64,000 nucleotides of DNA from Microbacteriaceae bacterium (GCA_009780695.1 WQZN01000014.1:1-64000), one strand, 5' to 3'; numbered from the stretch's first letter, positions 49,285 to 58,370 are shown. Made by a program: numbers and translations. The notes: generated from the letters alone by a model not told the origin.

Positions 49285-49794
49285 CTAGTGCACGTCGGTG
49301 TCGTCGAAGCCGACCGTGAGCTTGCGCAGCAGCACGCCGAGCCGGCCCTGGTCGTTGGCCGACAGGCTGCGCAGGATCGCGGCCTCGGCGTCGACCAGGC
49401 GGGTGATCGCGGCGTCGACGTGGGTGAGCCCCTGGCGGGTCATCCGCACGAGCACGCCGCGGCCGTCGGCCGGGTCGGAGAGCCGCTCGACGAAGCCGCG
49501 CTCGACGAGCCGATCGATGCGGTTGGTCATGGTGCCGGACGACACGAGCGTCTGCTGCAGCAGCGCCTTGGGGGACAGCTGGTATGGCGAGCCCGCCCGG
49601 CGCAGAGCGGCGAGCACGTCGAACTCCCACGACTGCAGGCTCGAGCGCGAGAAGGCGCGCTTGCGGGCGACCTCGAGGTGCTTCGACAGCCGGTCGACGC
49701 GCGAGAGCACCTGCAGGGGCGCGAAGTCGAGGTCGGGGCGCTCGCGCAGCCAGGCATCGACGATGCGGTCGACTTCGTCCTCGGGTGCGGGCAT
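49285..49794 (-). CDS. MarR family transcriptional regulator
   Basis: A 169-residue MarR-type winged helix protein. The central domain reads SSLQSWEFDVLAALRRAG, PKALLQQTLVSSGTMTNRIDRL (recognition helix) and GFVERLSDPADGRGVLVRMT (the wing, with the D-x-R-G signature). A long N-terminal helix (LQVLSRVDRLSKHLEVARKR) and a C-terminal helix would form the dimer interface. MarR proteins usually respond to small phenolic or oxidising ligands and control a nearby transporter; the GPH-type symporter lies upstream beyond the tRNA, but a link is only a guess. The ATG has TAGGCT six bases upstream. Confidence 0.9.
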   Translation of the reverse strand: MPAPEDEVDRIVDAWLRERPDLDFAPLQVLSRVDRLSKHLEVARKRAFSRSSLQSWEFDVLAALRRAGSPYQLSPKALLQQTLVSSGTMTNRIDRLVERGFVERLSDPADGRGVLVRMTRQGLTHVDAAITRLVDAEAAILRSLSANDQGRLGVLLRKLTVGFDDTDVH

Positions 49795-49800
49795 GCGGTC

Positions 49801-49806
49801 AGCCTA
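49801..49806 (-). promoter_or_regulatory. Leaderless-type -10 (TAGGCT) of the MarR gene
   Basis: On the minus strand TAGGCT is followed by six bases and the ATG. Confidence 0.5.
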
Positions 49807-49840
49807 GCCAGCACCCGTCTGCCAGACTGGACGGGCGCGA

Positions 49841-49912
49841 TCCGCGATGGTGTAACGGCAGCACGACGGCCTTTGGAGCCGTTAAGTCCAGGTTCGAATC
49901 CTGGTCGCGGAG
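49841..49912 (+). tRNA. tRNA-Gln (UUG anticodon)
   Basis: A 72-base cloverleaf. Acceptor arms are TCCGCGA and TCGCGGA followed by discriminator G. The anticodon stem is ACGGC/GCCGT with loop CTTTGGA, giving anticodon TTG at positions 34-36 for Gln (CAA, and CAG by wobble). The T arm is CCAGG-TTCGAAT-CCTGG. CCA is not encoded. It lies alone between the MarR and symporter genes. Confidence 0.95.
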
Positions 49913-49922
49913 CGAGCGGGCG

Positions 49923-51407
49923 TCACGCCTCGGGCGGCGGCCCGGGGACGCCGTGCGTTCCGTCCGAGATCGCCCCGTCGGCCCCGAGCAGCGGGTCGCC
50001 CAGCTGCCGCGCCTCGATCGCGCGGTTCATCCGGTCGAGCTGCTCGTCGGTCAGGTCGTAGCGGCTGATGATCCAGATCGCGAGCACGAGCAGGATCGCG
50101 GGCACGACCGAGACGAGCCAGAGGATGCCCTGCTGGGCGAGCTCGGACTGGTGCCCCGCCTTCGCCTGGTATCCCGTCCACGCGAGCACGAGGCCCGGCA
50201 GGACCCCGCCGAGCGCGAAGCCCGCCTTGAAGAAGATGCCGGTGAGCGCGTTGACGATGCCCGAGATGCGCCGGCCGGTCGTGAACTCGCCGAAGGTGAT
50301 GACCTCGGGCACGAGCGCCCACATGTAGCCGGTCGCCACGAGCACGCCGATCGAGCGGATCACCTGCGCCGTGAACACCCACCCCACGTTGTGCTGCGGA
50401 TCGGGGATGAAGTAGAGCATCGCCAGGCCGACGATCGCGACGAGCAGGAAGACGATGAAGAGCCGCTTCTTGCCGATCGCGCGGCGGATGGCGGGGACCA
50501 TCGGCAGGAACACGAAGGCGGGCAGCACGCCGAGCGCGTTGAACCAGCCGGCCAGGTGCGGCTGGTGCACGACATCCGTCATGTAATAGGCGGCGCCCGA
50601 GTTGCCCACCGCGAGCATCGCGAACGCCGTGATGAAGAAGAACGCGAGGGTGCGCAGCGGGCGGTTGCGCCGGAACTCGACGGCGAGGTCGGTCACCTTC
50701 ACGTCGTGCTGCTGCGCGGCATCCATCACGACCCGCTCCTTGGTCTGCGAGAAGCAGAACAGCAGCACGGCCAGCCCGACGGCGGCGAAGATCGTCATCG
50801 TGGTCTGCCACGCGCCGGCCGCCTTCGCGTCGTCCCACGCGCCGTTCGGCGCGAGCGCCTGCACGATGACGGGCACGCCGAACGCGACCGCGAGGCCGCC
50901 GATGTTCGCCATGAACATGCGGGTCGTGGTGAGCACCGAGATCTGATGGTTGTCGCGCGTGAGCGACGCGTTGAGGGCGCCGTAGGGCACGTTGAGCAGC
51001 GTGTAGAGCATCGAGAGGCCGACATACGTGACGTACGCGTAGATCAGCGAGCCCGAGAAGTGGTTCCAGAACACGAGGACGGCGAGGGCCGAGAGCGGGA
51101 TGCCCGCGAGCACCAGGTACCCGCGGTACCGCCCCCACGGCGTCGTGTGCTTGTCGACGAAGGTCCCGACGAGCGGGTCCCAGATCACGTCCACGAGCCG
51201 CACGACGAGGAACATGGTGGCCGCGACGCCCGGCCCGAGGCCGAACACGTTCGTGTAGAAGAACAGCAGATAGGTCGCGACGGTGTTGTAGATCAGGTTC
51301 TGGGCGAGGTCGCCCGAGCCGAAGCCGATGCGCTGCAGCCAGTTGAGCGTGGAGAAGCCGTGGGCCTCCGCCTCGCTCGCGGCCACGTCGCTCTGGGTGG
51401 ATGCCAT
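49923..51407 (-). CDS. Glycoside-pentoside-hexuronide (GPH):cation symporter-like MFS transporter
   Basis: A 494-residue transporter with about twelve membrane segments. GFGSGDLAQNLIYNTVATYLL at the start and WDPLVGTFVDKHTTPWGRYR are diagnostic: D-P-x-x-G followed by W-G-(R/K)-(Y/F)-R is the GPH loop motif. NVPYGALNASLT and ITFGEFTTGRRISGIVNA are the matching motifs in later loops. Family members couple uptake of sugars or glycosides to Na+ or H+. The sugar is unknown and no glycosidase gene is adjacent. ATG 51407 has GAGGGGAACG upstream. Confidence 0.87.
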   Translation of the reverse strand: MASTQSDVAASEAEAHGFSTLNWLQRIGFGSGDLAQNLIYNTVATYLLFFYTNVFGLGPGVAATMFLVVRLVDVIWDPLVGTFVDKHTTPWGRYRGYLVLAGIPLSALAVLVFWNHFSGSLIYAYVTYVGLSMLYTLLNVPYGALNASLTRDNHQISVLTTTRMFMANIGGLAVAFGVPVIVQALAPNGAWDDAKAAGAWQTTMTIFAAVGLAVLLFCFSQTKERVVMDAAQQHDVKVTDLAVEFRRNRPLRTLAFFFITAFAMLAVGNSGAAYYMTDVVHQPHLAGWFNALGVLPAFVFLPMVPAIRRAIGKKRLFIVFLLVAIVGLAMLYFIPDPQHNVGWVFTAQVIRSIGVLVATGYMWALVPEVITFGEFTTGRRISGIVNALTGIFFKAGFALGGVLPGLVLAWTGYQAKAGHQSELAQQGILWLVSVVPAILLVLAIWIISRYDLTDEQLDRMNRAIEARQLGDPLLGADGAISDGTHGVPGPPPEA

Positions 51408-51503
51408 GGAGTCCGTTCCCCTCGAAAGCCGCCGGGGCACACGATCGCACCGCCGCGTTCCCTCGGAGTGTAGTGAGGCGCGGCCTCGACACGCCCGGTC
51501 TGG

Positions 51504-51509
51504 GACAAT
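51504..51509 (+). promoter_or_regulatory. Leaderless-type -10 (GACAAT) of luxS
   Basis: GACAAT is followed by six bases and the ATG. It is one mismatch from TANNNT but in the expected place. Confidence 0.4.
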
Positions 51510-51515
51510 CGAGGC

Positions 51516-51986
51516 ATGGCCGAACCGCAGCGCATGAACGTGGAGTCCTTCAACCTCGACCACCGCACCGTCGCGGCGCCGTACGTGCGCCTCGCCGACC
51601 GCAAGGCGCTGCCCCACGGCGACGTGATCGTGAAGTACGACGTGCGCTTCACACAGCCCAACGTCGACCACCTCGACATGAAGACCGTGCACTCGGTCGA
51701 GCACCTCTTCGCCGAGAAGAGCCGGAACCACTCGGCCGCCGTCGTCGACTTCTCCCCGATGGGCTGCCAGACGGGCTTCTACCTGATCCTCTCGGGCGAG
51801 CCGGCGTACGACGACGTGCTCGCGCTCATCGAGGCGACGCTCACCGACATCCTCTCGGCCACCGAGGTGCCCGCCGCGAACGCGGTGCAGTGCGGCTGGG
51901 GCGCCAACCACTCGCTCGAGGGCGCGCAGGCCGCGGCGCGCGGGTTCCTCGCGAAGCGCGCCGAGTGGGCGCAGGTCGAGGCGTGA
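51516..51986 (+). CDS. luxS: S-ribosylhomocysteine lyase
   Basis: Splits S-ribosylhomocysteine into homocysteine and the AI-2 precursor; 156 aa, the usual length. The metal ligands are His59 and His63 in HSVEHLF (with Glu62) and Cys126 in [10 protein letters not shown]. Cys84 in MGCQTGFYL is the catalytic general acid/base. [18 protein letters not shown] is the N-terminal hallmark. The next gene, mtnN, makes its substrate, and the stop overlaps the mtnN start (GTGA), so the two form a complete S-adenosylhomocysteine recycling unit. Confidence 0.96.
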   Translation: MAEPQRMNVESFNLDHRTVAAPYVRLADRKALPHGDVIVKYDVRFTQPNVDHLDMKTVHSVEHLFAEKSRNHSAAVVDFSPMGCQTGFYLILSGEPAYDDVLALIEATLTDILSATEVPAANAVQCGWGANHSLEGAQAAARGFLAKRAEWAQVEA

Positions 51987-52678
51987 GCGACGCGCCCGAC
52001 GCGGTCGTCGTCACCGCCATGGAGGAAGAGGCGCAGCCCTTCCTCGAGCGCGCCGACTCCGTCGGGAACGAGGTCGCCGGCATCCGCGAGTCCCGCCGCG
52101 ATCTGGTCATCGGCGGCCGCCGCATCGCGCTCGTGCGCGCGGGCATCGGCTTCGCCAACGCGACGGGCGCAGCCGCGTACGCCTTCTACACGTTCGGCGC
52201 GGCGACGCCCGTGATCAGTGCGGGTTCGGCGGGCGGGCTGCAGCAGGGCATCGCGGTCGGCGACGTGATCGTCGGGTCGCGCTACATCAACATGAACGCG
52301 GATGCCACGGCCTTCGGCTACGTGCTGGGGCAGGTGCCGGGCATGCCCGAGGCCTACGCGCCCGACGAGCGGCTGTCGCGGCTCGCGCTCGAGACGCCGC
52401 ACGACGACACGGTGCGCGCGGGCGTCATCGGCTCGTCCGAGACCTTCGTGGTGGCCGACCGGGCGCTCGCGTTCCGCGACGGATTCCCCGAGGTCGCCGC
52501 CGTCGACATGGAGACCGCGGCGATGGCGCAGTTCGCCCACACCCACGGCCAGGCCTTCCTCTCGGTGCGCGCGATCAGCGACCTGTGCGCGCCCGACGGC
52601 AGCGAGTTCCTGACCCACATCGACGGGGCGGCCGACCGCTCGGCGGCCGTCGTCGCGGCCCTTCTCGCCGCGCTCTGA
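51983..52678 (+). CDS. mtnN: 5'-methylthioadenosine/S-adenosylhomocysteine nucleosidase
   Basis: A purine nucleoside phosphorylase-fold enzyme of 231 aa that removes adenine from S-adenosylhomocysteine and 5'-methylthioadenosine. [15 protein letters not shown] at the N-terminus, [34 protein letters not shown], and [16 protein letters not shown] with [13 protein letters not shown] carrying the catalytic Asp are all in order. The GTG start overlaps the luxS stop by four bases. Its product S-ribosylhomocysteine feeds LuxS. Confidence 0.94.
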   Translation: MSDAPDAVVVTAMEEEAQPFLERADSVGNEVAGIRESRRDLVIGGRRIALVRAGIGFANATGAAAYAFYTFGAATPVISAGSAGGLQQGIAVGDVIVGSRYINMNADATAFGYVLGQVPGMPEAYAPDERLSRLALETPHDDTVRAGVIGSSETFVVADRALAFRDGFPEVAAVDMETAAMAQFAHTHGQAFLSVRAISDLCAPDGSEFLTHIDGAADRSAAVVAALLAAL

Positions 52679-52709
52679 GCCGGTCGTTCCCGCCATGCCG
52701 CGTGCGGCA

Positions 52710-52715
52710 TAGAGT
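52710..52715 (+). promoter_or_regulatory. Leaderless-type -10 (TAGAGT) of the acidic protein gene
   Basis: TAGAGT is followed by six bases and the ATG at 52722. Confidence 0.5.
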
Positions 52716-52721
52716 GGCCGC

Positions 52722-53330
52722 ATGAGCGACGAGGACGTCTTCGACACCCAGTGGACCCCTGCCGCGAGGGAGGCGTACGCGGCACGAGCCGAAGAGCTCT
52801 TCACGGCCCTGCGCGACCATGTGCAGCTCACGCTCGCGCAGACGGGCCGGGACGAGGACTGGCCCGCCTACCGCGCGTCGGCGAGCGAGCTGTTCCGCGC
52901 CGCCGCCGCGCTCGACGACGCCGAGTTCGACTGGTGCGGCAACTTCCCGCTCCTGCTCGACGCCGAGGAGCCCGATGACGACGATGACGACGAGTGGGAC
53001 GACGCGGATGACGAGGATGCCGCCGGCGATGTCGTGACCCTCGTGGGGCGCTGGGACTATCGCGTCGTGGATGCCCCCGCGCTGCTCGCAGCGGGCCGCG
53101 AGGCGCATGCGCGCGCGTCGCACGGAGAGGACGACGACGAGGCGGCAGCGGTCCCCGACGCGGCTGCCGCCGCCCAGCAGATCGCCCATGCCGACGGCTG
53201 GCACACGCTCGACGAGGCCCCGGGCCTCGAGCCGATCGCCTCGACGGCGACGGTCATCCTGCACGAGGACGACTCCGCCCCGTGGCTCGACGGCGACGAG
53301 GACCCCTTCGACATCGCCCACGAGGGCTGA
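52722..53330 (+). CDS. Acidic protein of unknown function
   Basis: A 202-residue, very acidic soluble protein. The N-terminal 75 residues are a helical domain (REAYAARAEELFTALRDHVQ, ASELFRAAAALDDAEFDWCG). An Asp/Glu run of about 20 residues follows (PDDDDDDEWDDADDED), then TLVGRWDYRVVDAPALLAAG and a further acidic tail. No family was recognised. The gene stands 50 bases before glmU, in a position that is probably conserved in related genomes, but no role in cell-wall precursor synthesis can be claimed. Confidence 0.65.
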   Translation: MSDEDVFDTQWTPAAREAYAARAEELFTALRDHVQLTLAQTGRDEDWPAYRASASELFRAAAALDDAEFDWCGNFPLLLDAEEPDDDDDDEWDDADDEDAAGDVVTLVGRWDYRVVDAPALLAAGREAHARASHGEDDDEAAAVPDAAAAAQQIAHADGWHTLDEAPGLEPIASTATVILHEDDSAPWLDGDEDPFDIAHEG

Positions 53331-53368
53331 GCGGCGGACCCGCGCTGCCCGGGGATGCCCGCTCTCGG

Positions 53369-53374
53369 TACGAT
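53369..53374 (+). promoter_or_regulatory. Leaderless-type -10 (TACGAT) of glmU
   Basis: TACGAT is followed by six bases and the GTG at 53381. GAGG directly before the GTG could alternatively be part of a ribosome binding site, but the spacing is too short. Confidence 0.5.
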
Positions 53375-53380
53375 CGAGGC

Positions 53381-54823
53381 GTGACCGACAGCAGCCTCGC
53401 CATCGTCGTCCTCGCAGCCGGCCAGGGAACGCGGATGAGGTCCGCGACCCCGAAGGTGCTGCACCCGCTCGCCGGCATCCCGCTGCTCGGCCACGTGCTC
53501 GCGACGGCGCAGGCGCTCGACGCCGCGCATCTCGTCGTCGTCGTGCGCCACGAGCGCGAGAAGGTGGCGGCCGCGGTCGTCGAGCTCGCCCCCGAGGCGG
53601 TCATCGTCGATCAGGATGAGATCCCCGGCACGGGGCGCGCCGTCGAGCAGGCCGTCGCGGCGATCCCCGCGGGCTTCGCGGGCGACGTGCTCGTGCTCTC
53701 CGGGGATGTCCCGCTCATGGACGCCGACACGCTCGCCGCCGTCCTCGCCGACCACCGCCGTGCCGGCGGCCCCGTCACGCTGTTCTCGACGGTCGTCGAC
53801 GACCCGACCGGCTACGGCCGCATCGTGCGCGACGCCGACGGCTCGGTGCTGCGCATCGTCGAACAGAAGGACGCGAGCGAGGCCGAGCGGGCGATCACCG
53901 AGGTGAACGCCGGCATGTACGTCTTCGGCGCCACCGCGCTGCGCGAGAAGCTCGCCGGCGTCACCACCGCGAACGCCCAGGGCGAGAAGTACCTCACCGA
54001 CGTGATCGGCGCCCTGCACGGCGACGGCCACGCCATCGGCGGCATCGTCGTCGCCGACGAGTGGAAGGTCTGGGGCGTCAACGACCGCGCCCAGCTCGCC
54101 CAGGTCGGGGCGCAGCTCAACGCCCTCACGGTGCGCGGCTGGCAGCTCGCGGGCGTCACGATCGTGGACCCGGCCACCACCTGGATCGACCGCGCGGTGA
54201 CGATCGAGCGCGACGTCACGATCCTCCCGAACACCCAGCTGCACGGCGCGACCGCGATCGCGGAGGGCGCGACCGTCGGCCCCGACACGACCCTCGTCGA
54301 CACCGAGGTCGGCCGGAACGCCACGGTGCGCCGCACCGACGCAACCCTCGCGGTCATCGGCGACGAGGCATCCGTCGGCCCCTTCACGTTCCTGCGCGCG
54401 GGCACCGCCATCGGCACGGACGGCAAGGTCGGCGCGTTCGTCGAGACCAAGAACGCGCAGATCGGCGACCGGACCAAGGTGCCGCACCTCAGCTACATCG
54501 GCGACGCCGAGATCGGCGAGGACTCGAACATCGGCGCGGGCGGCATCACGGCCAACTACAACGGCGTCGAGAAGAGCCGCACGATCATCGGCAAGGCCGT
54601 GAAATCGGGGGCGCACACGGTCTTCGTGGCTCCCGTTAGGATTGGTGACGGAGCCTACACGGGCGCTGGGGCCCTGATCCGCAGGGACGTCCCGGCTGGC
54701 GCGCTCGCGTTGGACGTGGCTCCGCAGCGGAATCTGGAAGGCTGGGTGCACGCCCACCGACCGGGCAGCGCTTCCGATCTGGCGGCGCAGCAGGCGGCAG
54801 GTCCTGCCGAGGCGCAGGACTAG
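53381..54823 (+). CDS. glmU: Bifunctional UDP-N-acetylglucosamine pyrophosphorylase / glucosamine-1-phosphate N-acetyltransferase
   Basis: Makes UDP-GlcNAc for peptidoglycan and other wall polymers; 480 aa. The N-terminal uridyltransferase has VVLAAGQGTRMRS and LSGDVPLMDADT. The C-terminal left-handed beta-helix has hexapeptide repeats and the acetyltransferase-site sequence SYIGDAEIGEDSNIGAGGITANYNGVEKSRT. The GTG at 53381 gives the normal N-terminus; the open frame upstream is not used. It is followed 13 bases later by prs, the usual actinobacterial order. Confidence 0.96.
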   Translation: MTDSSLAIVVLAAGQGTRMRSATPKVLHPLAGIPLLGHVLATAQALDAAHLVVVVRHEREKVAAAVVELAPEAVIVDQDEIPGTGRAVEQAVAAIPAGFAGDVLVLSGDVPLMDADTLAAVLADHRRAGGPVTLFSTVVDDPTGYGRIVRDADGSVLRIVEQKDASEAERAITEVNAGMYVFGATALREKLAGVTTANAQGEKYLTDVIGALHGDGHAIGGIVVADEWKVWGVNDRAQLAQVGAQLNALTVRGWQLAGVTIVDPATTWIDRAVTIERDVTILPNTQLHGATAIAEGATVGPDTTLVDTEVGRNATVRRTDATLAVIGDEASVGPFTFLRAGTAIGTDGKVGAFVETKNAQIGDRTKVPHLSYIGDAEIGEDSNIGAGGITANYNGVEKSRTIIGKAVKSGAHTVFVAPVRIGDGAYTGAGALIRRDVPAGALALDVAPQRNLEGWVHAHRPGSASDLAAQQAAGPAEAQD

Positions 54824-54836
54824 AGAGGCGGGGTCG

Positions 54837-55832
54837 GTGACCGAATCGGTCGAACTGTCGGGGATCAAGTCGGACGCTCACCGCCGGCTCGTCCTGGTTA
54901 CCGGTCGCGCGCACCCGGCGCTCGCCGAGCAGGTCGCGCACGAGCTCGGCATCGAGCTGCTGTCGAGCGACATCCGCACCTTCGCCGGCTCGGAGATCTA
55001 CGCGCGCTTCGACGAGAGCGTGCGCGGCGCCGACATCTTCGTGATGCAGTCGCACACGCGCCCGATCAACGAGTGGCTCATGGAGCAGCTCATCATGGTC
55101 GACGCCGCCAAGCGCGCCTCGGCCAAGCGCATCACGGTCGTCGCGCCGTACTACCCCTACGCCCGCCAGGACAAGAAGGGCCGCGGCCGCGAGCCCATCT
55201 CGGCGCGCCTCGTCGCCGACATGTTCAAGGTGGCCGGCGCCGACCGCATCATGTCGGTCGACCTGCACGCCGCGCAGATCCAGGGCTTCTTCGACGGCCC
55301 CGTCGACCACCTCTTCGCGATGCCGGTGCTGCTCAAGCACTTCCAGGAGTCGCTGGACCGGTCGACCCTGACGATCGTCTCGCCCGACATGGGCCGTGTG
55401 AAGGTGGCGGATGCCTGGAGCGACAAGCTCGGCGTCCCGCTCGCCATCATCCACAAGCGCCGCGACCCGAAGGTCCACAACGACGTCTCCGTGCACGAGA
55501 TCGTCGGCGATGTCGAGGGCCGCGTGTGCCTGCTCGTCGACGACCTGATCGACACGGGCCGCACGATTGTGAAGGCGGCGGAGGCCTTGAAGGATGCCGG
55601 CGCCACCGGCGTCATCGTCGCCGCGACCCACGCCGTGTTCTCGGACCCGGCCTACGAGATCCTGCAGAGCGACTGCATCAGCCAGGTCGTCGTCACCGAC
55701 ACCCTGCCGATCCCCGACGACAAGCGCTGGGACCGGCTCACCGTGCTGCCGATCGCGCCGCTGCTCGCGCGCGCGATCCACGAGGTCTTCGACGACGGCT
55801 CGGTGACCTCGATGTTCGATGGCGCTGCCTAG
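54837..55832 (+). CDS. prs: Ribose-phosphate pyrophosphokinase
   Basis: Transfers pyrophosphate from ATP to ribose 5-phosphate to make PRPP for nucleotides, histidine and tryptophan; 331 aa. Family landmarks are DIFVMQSHTRPINEWLMEQL, APYYPYARQDKKGRGREPIS (the ATP loop), VDLHAAQIQGFFDGPVDHL, and the PRPP-binding VCLLVDDLIDTGRT. The GTG start has GAGAGG upstream. The gene follows glmU as a co-transcribed pair, and its last 14 bases overlap the start of the rlmC gene. Confidence 0.96.
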   Translation: MTESVELSGIKSDAHRRLVLVTGRAHPALAEQVAHELGIELLSSDIRTFAGSEIYARFDESVRGADIFVMQSHTRPINEWLMEQLIMVDAAKRASAKRITVVAPYYPYARQDKKGRGREPISARLVADMFKVAGADRIMSVDLHAAQIQGFFDGPVDHLFAMPVLLKHFQESLDRSTLTIVSPDMGRVKVADAWSDKLGVPLAIIHKRRDPKVHNDVSVHEIVGDVEGRVCLLVDDLIDTGRTIVKAAEALKDAGATGVIVAATHAVFSDPAYEILQSDCISQVVVTDTLPIPDDKRWDRLTVLPIAPLLARAIHEVFDDGSVTSMFDGAA

Positions 55833-57018
55833 CCTCAGCACCTCCGTCGTGCTCGCGTGCGACTACTTCGACGCAGGGGTCTGCCGCTCCTGCTCGCTGC
55901 TCGACGTCGCCTACGACGTGCAGCTCGCCGGGAAGCAGACCCGCGCCCGTGAGCTGGTCGACGGGTTCGGCGGCGCGGCCGGTGTCGCGTGGCTGCCGCC
56001 CGTCGCGAGCGACGTCGCGGGGTTCCGCACCAAGGCCAAGCTCGTGGTCGGCGGCTCGGCGGACGCCCCGACTCTCGGCATCCTCGACCCCGCCCAGCAC
56101 GGCGTCGATCTGCAGGGCTGCCCGATCGTGGCGTCCCCGATCCGCGAGGTGCTGCCGGCCCTCGCGGCCTTCATCACCGCGGCACGGCTCGTGCCCTACG
56201 ACGTGCCGACCCGGCGCGGCGAGTTGAAATACCTGATCGTCACCGCGAATGCGCGCGGCGAGCTGATGCTGCGCTTCGTGCTGCGGTCGACCGAGTCGCT
56301 GTTGCGCATCCGCAAGCATCTGCCCGCGCTGCGTGCGGAGCTGCCGCAGCTGCGCGTCGCGACGGCGAACCTGCTGCCCGAGCACAAAGCCGTGCTCGAG
56401 GGCGACGACGAGCTCGCGCTCACCGACGAGACCGCACTCGAGCTGCCCTTCGACGGCGTGGCGCTGCGGCTGCTGCCGCGCAGCTTCGTGCAGACCAACG
56501 AAGGCGTCGCCGCGCGGCTCTACCGCACCGGCGCGGCGTGGGCCGCTGGGCTCGAGCCGAGCTCCGCGTGGGACCTCTACTGCGGTGTCGGCGGCTTCGC
56601 GCTGCATCTCGCGCACGCCGGGGTAGCCCGGCTGACGGGCGTCGAGCTCAGCGAGGACGCCACGGCCTCCGCCGTCATGGCTGCGCGGGCCGCGGGCGTC
56701 GATGCGACGTTCATCGCGGCGGATGCCACGCAGTGGGCGCAGCGGCAGGCAGCCGCCCCCGATCTCGTGGTCGTCAACCCGCCGCGCCGCGGCATCGGCC
56801 CCGAGCTGGCGGCGTGGCTCGAGTCGAGCGGGGTGCGGCATGTGCTCTATTCGAGCTGCAACGCCGAGAGCCTCGCGCGCGACCTCGCGGCGATGCCGGC
56901 GCTGAGGCCCGTGCGCGGCCAGGTGTTCGACATGTTCCCCCACACGAGCCACTTCGAAACGCTCGTGCTGTTGGAGCGTTACACGCAAAATGTACAGCTG
57001 TCCACAGCTGTTCAGTAA
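55819..57018 (+). CDS. rlmC: 23S rRNA (uracil747-C5)-methyltransferase-like protein
   Basis: A 399-residue RNA m5U methyltransferase. The N-terminus has ACDYFDAGVCRSCSLLD, with three cysteines that together with the later GCP can hold a 4Fe-4S cluster. SAM-binding motifs are WDLYCGVGGFALHLA and VELSEDATASAV, followed by DLVVVNPPRRGIG and the catalytic Cys in YSSCNAESLARDL. The short N-terminus without a TRAM domain and FRTKAKLVVGGSA fit RlmC rather than RlmD. The start lies inside the prs coding end (14-base overlap), suggesting coupling. The exact target uridine is inferred from family. Confidence 0.88.
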   Translation: MALPSLSTSVVLACDYFDAGVCRSCSLLDVAYDVQLAGKQTRARELVDGFGGAAGVAWLPPVASDVAGFRTKAKLVVGGSADAPTLGILDPAQHGVDLQGCPIVASPIREVLPALAAFITAARLVPYDVPTRRGELKYLIVTANARGELMLRFVLRSTESLLRIRKHLPALRAELPQLRVATANLLPEHKAVLEGDDELALTDETALELPFDGVALRLLPRSFVQTNEGVAARLYRTGAAWAAGLEPSSAWDLYCGVGGFALHLAHAGVARLTGVELSEDATASAVMAARAAGVDATFIAADATQWAQRQAAAPDLVVVNPPRRGIGPELAAWLESSGVRHVLYSSCNAESLARDLAAMPALRPVRGQVFDMFPHTSHFETLVLLERYTQNVQLSTAVQ

Positions 57019-57029
57019 CCGCGATCCGC

Positions 57030-57035
57030 TAACGT
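57030..57035 (+). promoter_or_regulatory. Leaderless-type -10 (TAACGT) of the CLC gene
   Basis: TAACGT is followed by seven bases and the ATG at 57043. Confidence 0.5.
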
Positions 57036-57042
57036 CACGTCC

Positions 57043-58299
57043 ATGCCCGCACCCGCCCGACGGATCCTCCGCCTCGCGCTCGTCGTCCTCGTCGTCGGCG
57101 CGGCGGTCGGCATCATGGCGGGCCTCGTCACGCTGTTCTTCCGCGGCGTGGAATCGGTCGCCTTCGGCTACATCGAGAGCCCGGCGCATCCGGGGGCGGT
57201 CAGCGCACCCGCGTGGCGGCGGTCGGTGTCGATCGTCGTCGCGGGATGCCTCGCGGCGCTCGTCTGGTGGCTCATCCGCACGCGCGCCCGGGCCGTCCCC
57301 AGCGTCAAGAAGGCGGTCGACGGCACACCGATGCCCTGGTGGGAGACGGTCGTGCACGCCGGGCTCCAGGTCTTCTTCGTCGGCGCGGGCGGCCCGGTCG
57401 GCCGTGAGGTCGCGCCGCGCGAGATCGGAGCGCTCATCGGCAAGGGCGCGAGCCGCGTGGCGGGGCTGGATGCGCGCGAGCGGACGCTGATCGTCGCCGC
57501 GGCCGCGGGCGCCGGTCTCGCCGGGGTCTACAACGTGCCGCTCGCCGGGGCGCTGTTCACGATCGAGATCCTGCTCGCCGAGCTCTCCTTCGAGGCGGTG
57601 GCCGTGGCGCTCGGCGTATCCGGGGTCGCGGCGCTCGTCGCGAGCGTGGTCGAGGGGAACAGCGCGTTCTACGCGATCCACGGCGCTGCGCCGTCCTGGT
57701 CGCTCGCGGTCTTCGCGATCGTGTTCGGGCCGCTGTTCGGCCTCGTCGGCTACCGGTTCTCGCACTGGACGGCGTGGGCCGAGAAGCGCAAGCCGAAGGG
57801 GGCGGCCGTGCTGTGGCTGCTGCCCGCGGCATCCGCCCTCACGGGTGGCGTCGCCATCTGGCTGCCGCAGGTGATGGGCAACGGCCGCGCACTCGGCCAG
57901 GCCGCGTTCGACGCGACCGCGCCCGCCGCGCTCACGGTGCTGCTGCTCGGCTTCGCGGCGAAGTCGGTGCTCACGCTGCTGACCATCCGCGCGGGCGCCG
58001 CTGGCGGGGTGCTGCAGCCCGCGATCGCGCTCGGCGCGGCGCTCGGGGGTGCGCTCGGCCTCGGCTGGGCGGCGATGTGGCCGGGCTCGCCGGCCGCGTC
58101 CTTCGCGATCGTCGCGGCGGCCGCGGTGCTCGCCTCGAGCCAGAAAGCGCCGCTCATGGCGCTCGCGATCGTCTTCGAGCTGACGCACGCGCCGATCGAG
58201 TTCCTCGCTCCGCTCGGCGTCGCCGTCGCGGGGGCGGCGATGGTGCGCACGATCCTCGAGCGCCGCGAGGACCGCAGCCCGAAGAAGCTCGACATCTGA
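57043..58299 (+). CDS. CLC family chloride channel / H+-Cl- antiporter
   Basis: A 418-residue membrane protein with about ten helices. GAGGPVGREVAPREIGALIG is the conserved selectivity-filter region: G-R-E-x-x-P carries the gating glutamate. NVPLAGALFTIEILL and the late AAVLASSQKAPLMALAIVFEL are further CLC signatures. There is no CBS domain. Bacterial CLC proteins exchange chloride (or fluoride) and protons; the fluoride-specific subtype has different filter residues and is less likely. It is convergent with gnd, separated by a perfect 25-bp hairpin. Confidence 0.88.
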   Translation: MPAPARRILRLALVVLVVGAAVGIMAGLVTLFFRGVESVAFGYIESPAHPGAVSAPAWRRSVSIVVAGCLAALVWWLIRTRARAVPSVKKAVDGTPMPWWETVVHAGLQVFFVGAGGPVGREVAPREIGALIGKGASRVAGLDARERTLIVAAAAGAGLAGVYNVPLAGALFTIEILLAELSFEAVAVALGVSGVAALVASVVEGNSAFYAIHGAAPSWSLAVFAIVFGPLFGLVGYRFSHWTAWAEKRKPKGAAVLWLLPAASALTGGVAIWLPQVMGNGRALGQAAFDATAPAALTVLLLGFAAKSVLTLLTIRAGAAGGVLQPAIALGAALGGALGLGWAAMWPGSPAASFAIVAAAAVLASSQKAPLMALAIVFELTHAPIEFLAPLGVAVAGAAMVRTILERREDRSPKKLDI

Positions 58300-58307
58300 C
58301 GGAGCAC

Positions 58308-58370
58308 GCCCGGGTCGTCGCTTGTGCACAGTGCTGCTCGCAGCGACTGTGCACAAGCGACGACCCGGGC
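58308..58370. terminator. Perfect 25-bp hairpin, GTCGTC-TGTGCACA family, copy 3
   Basis: Arms 58308-58332 and 58346-58370 are fully complementary (core GTCGTCGCTTGTGCACAGT) around a 13-base loop. The core matches the two hairpins at 4396-4454 and 4469-4525. It lies between convergent CLC and gnd genes. Confidence 0.85.

Noticed and set aside
51516-52678. luxS as evidence for AI-2 quorum sensing.
   Set aside because: luxS and mtnN together explain S-adenosylhomocysteine recycling, and no AI-2 receptor or transporter genes are in the window.
56995-57015. TGTCCACAG next to the rlmC end as a DnaA box or origin element.
   Set aside because: It is a single imperfect match (the consensus is TTATCCACA) without clustering or an A/T-rich region, and dnaA, dnaN or rnpA are absent.
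57001-57018. ACAGCTGT direct repeats at the end of rlmC as a regulatory site.
   Set aside because: Only two short copies lie within coding sequence, and chance cannot be excluded.
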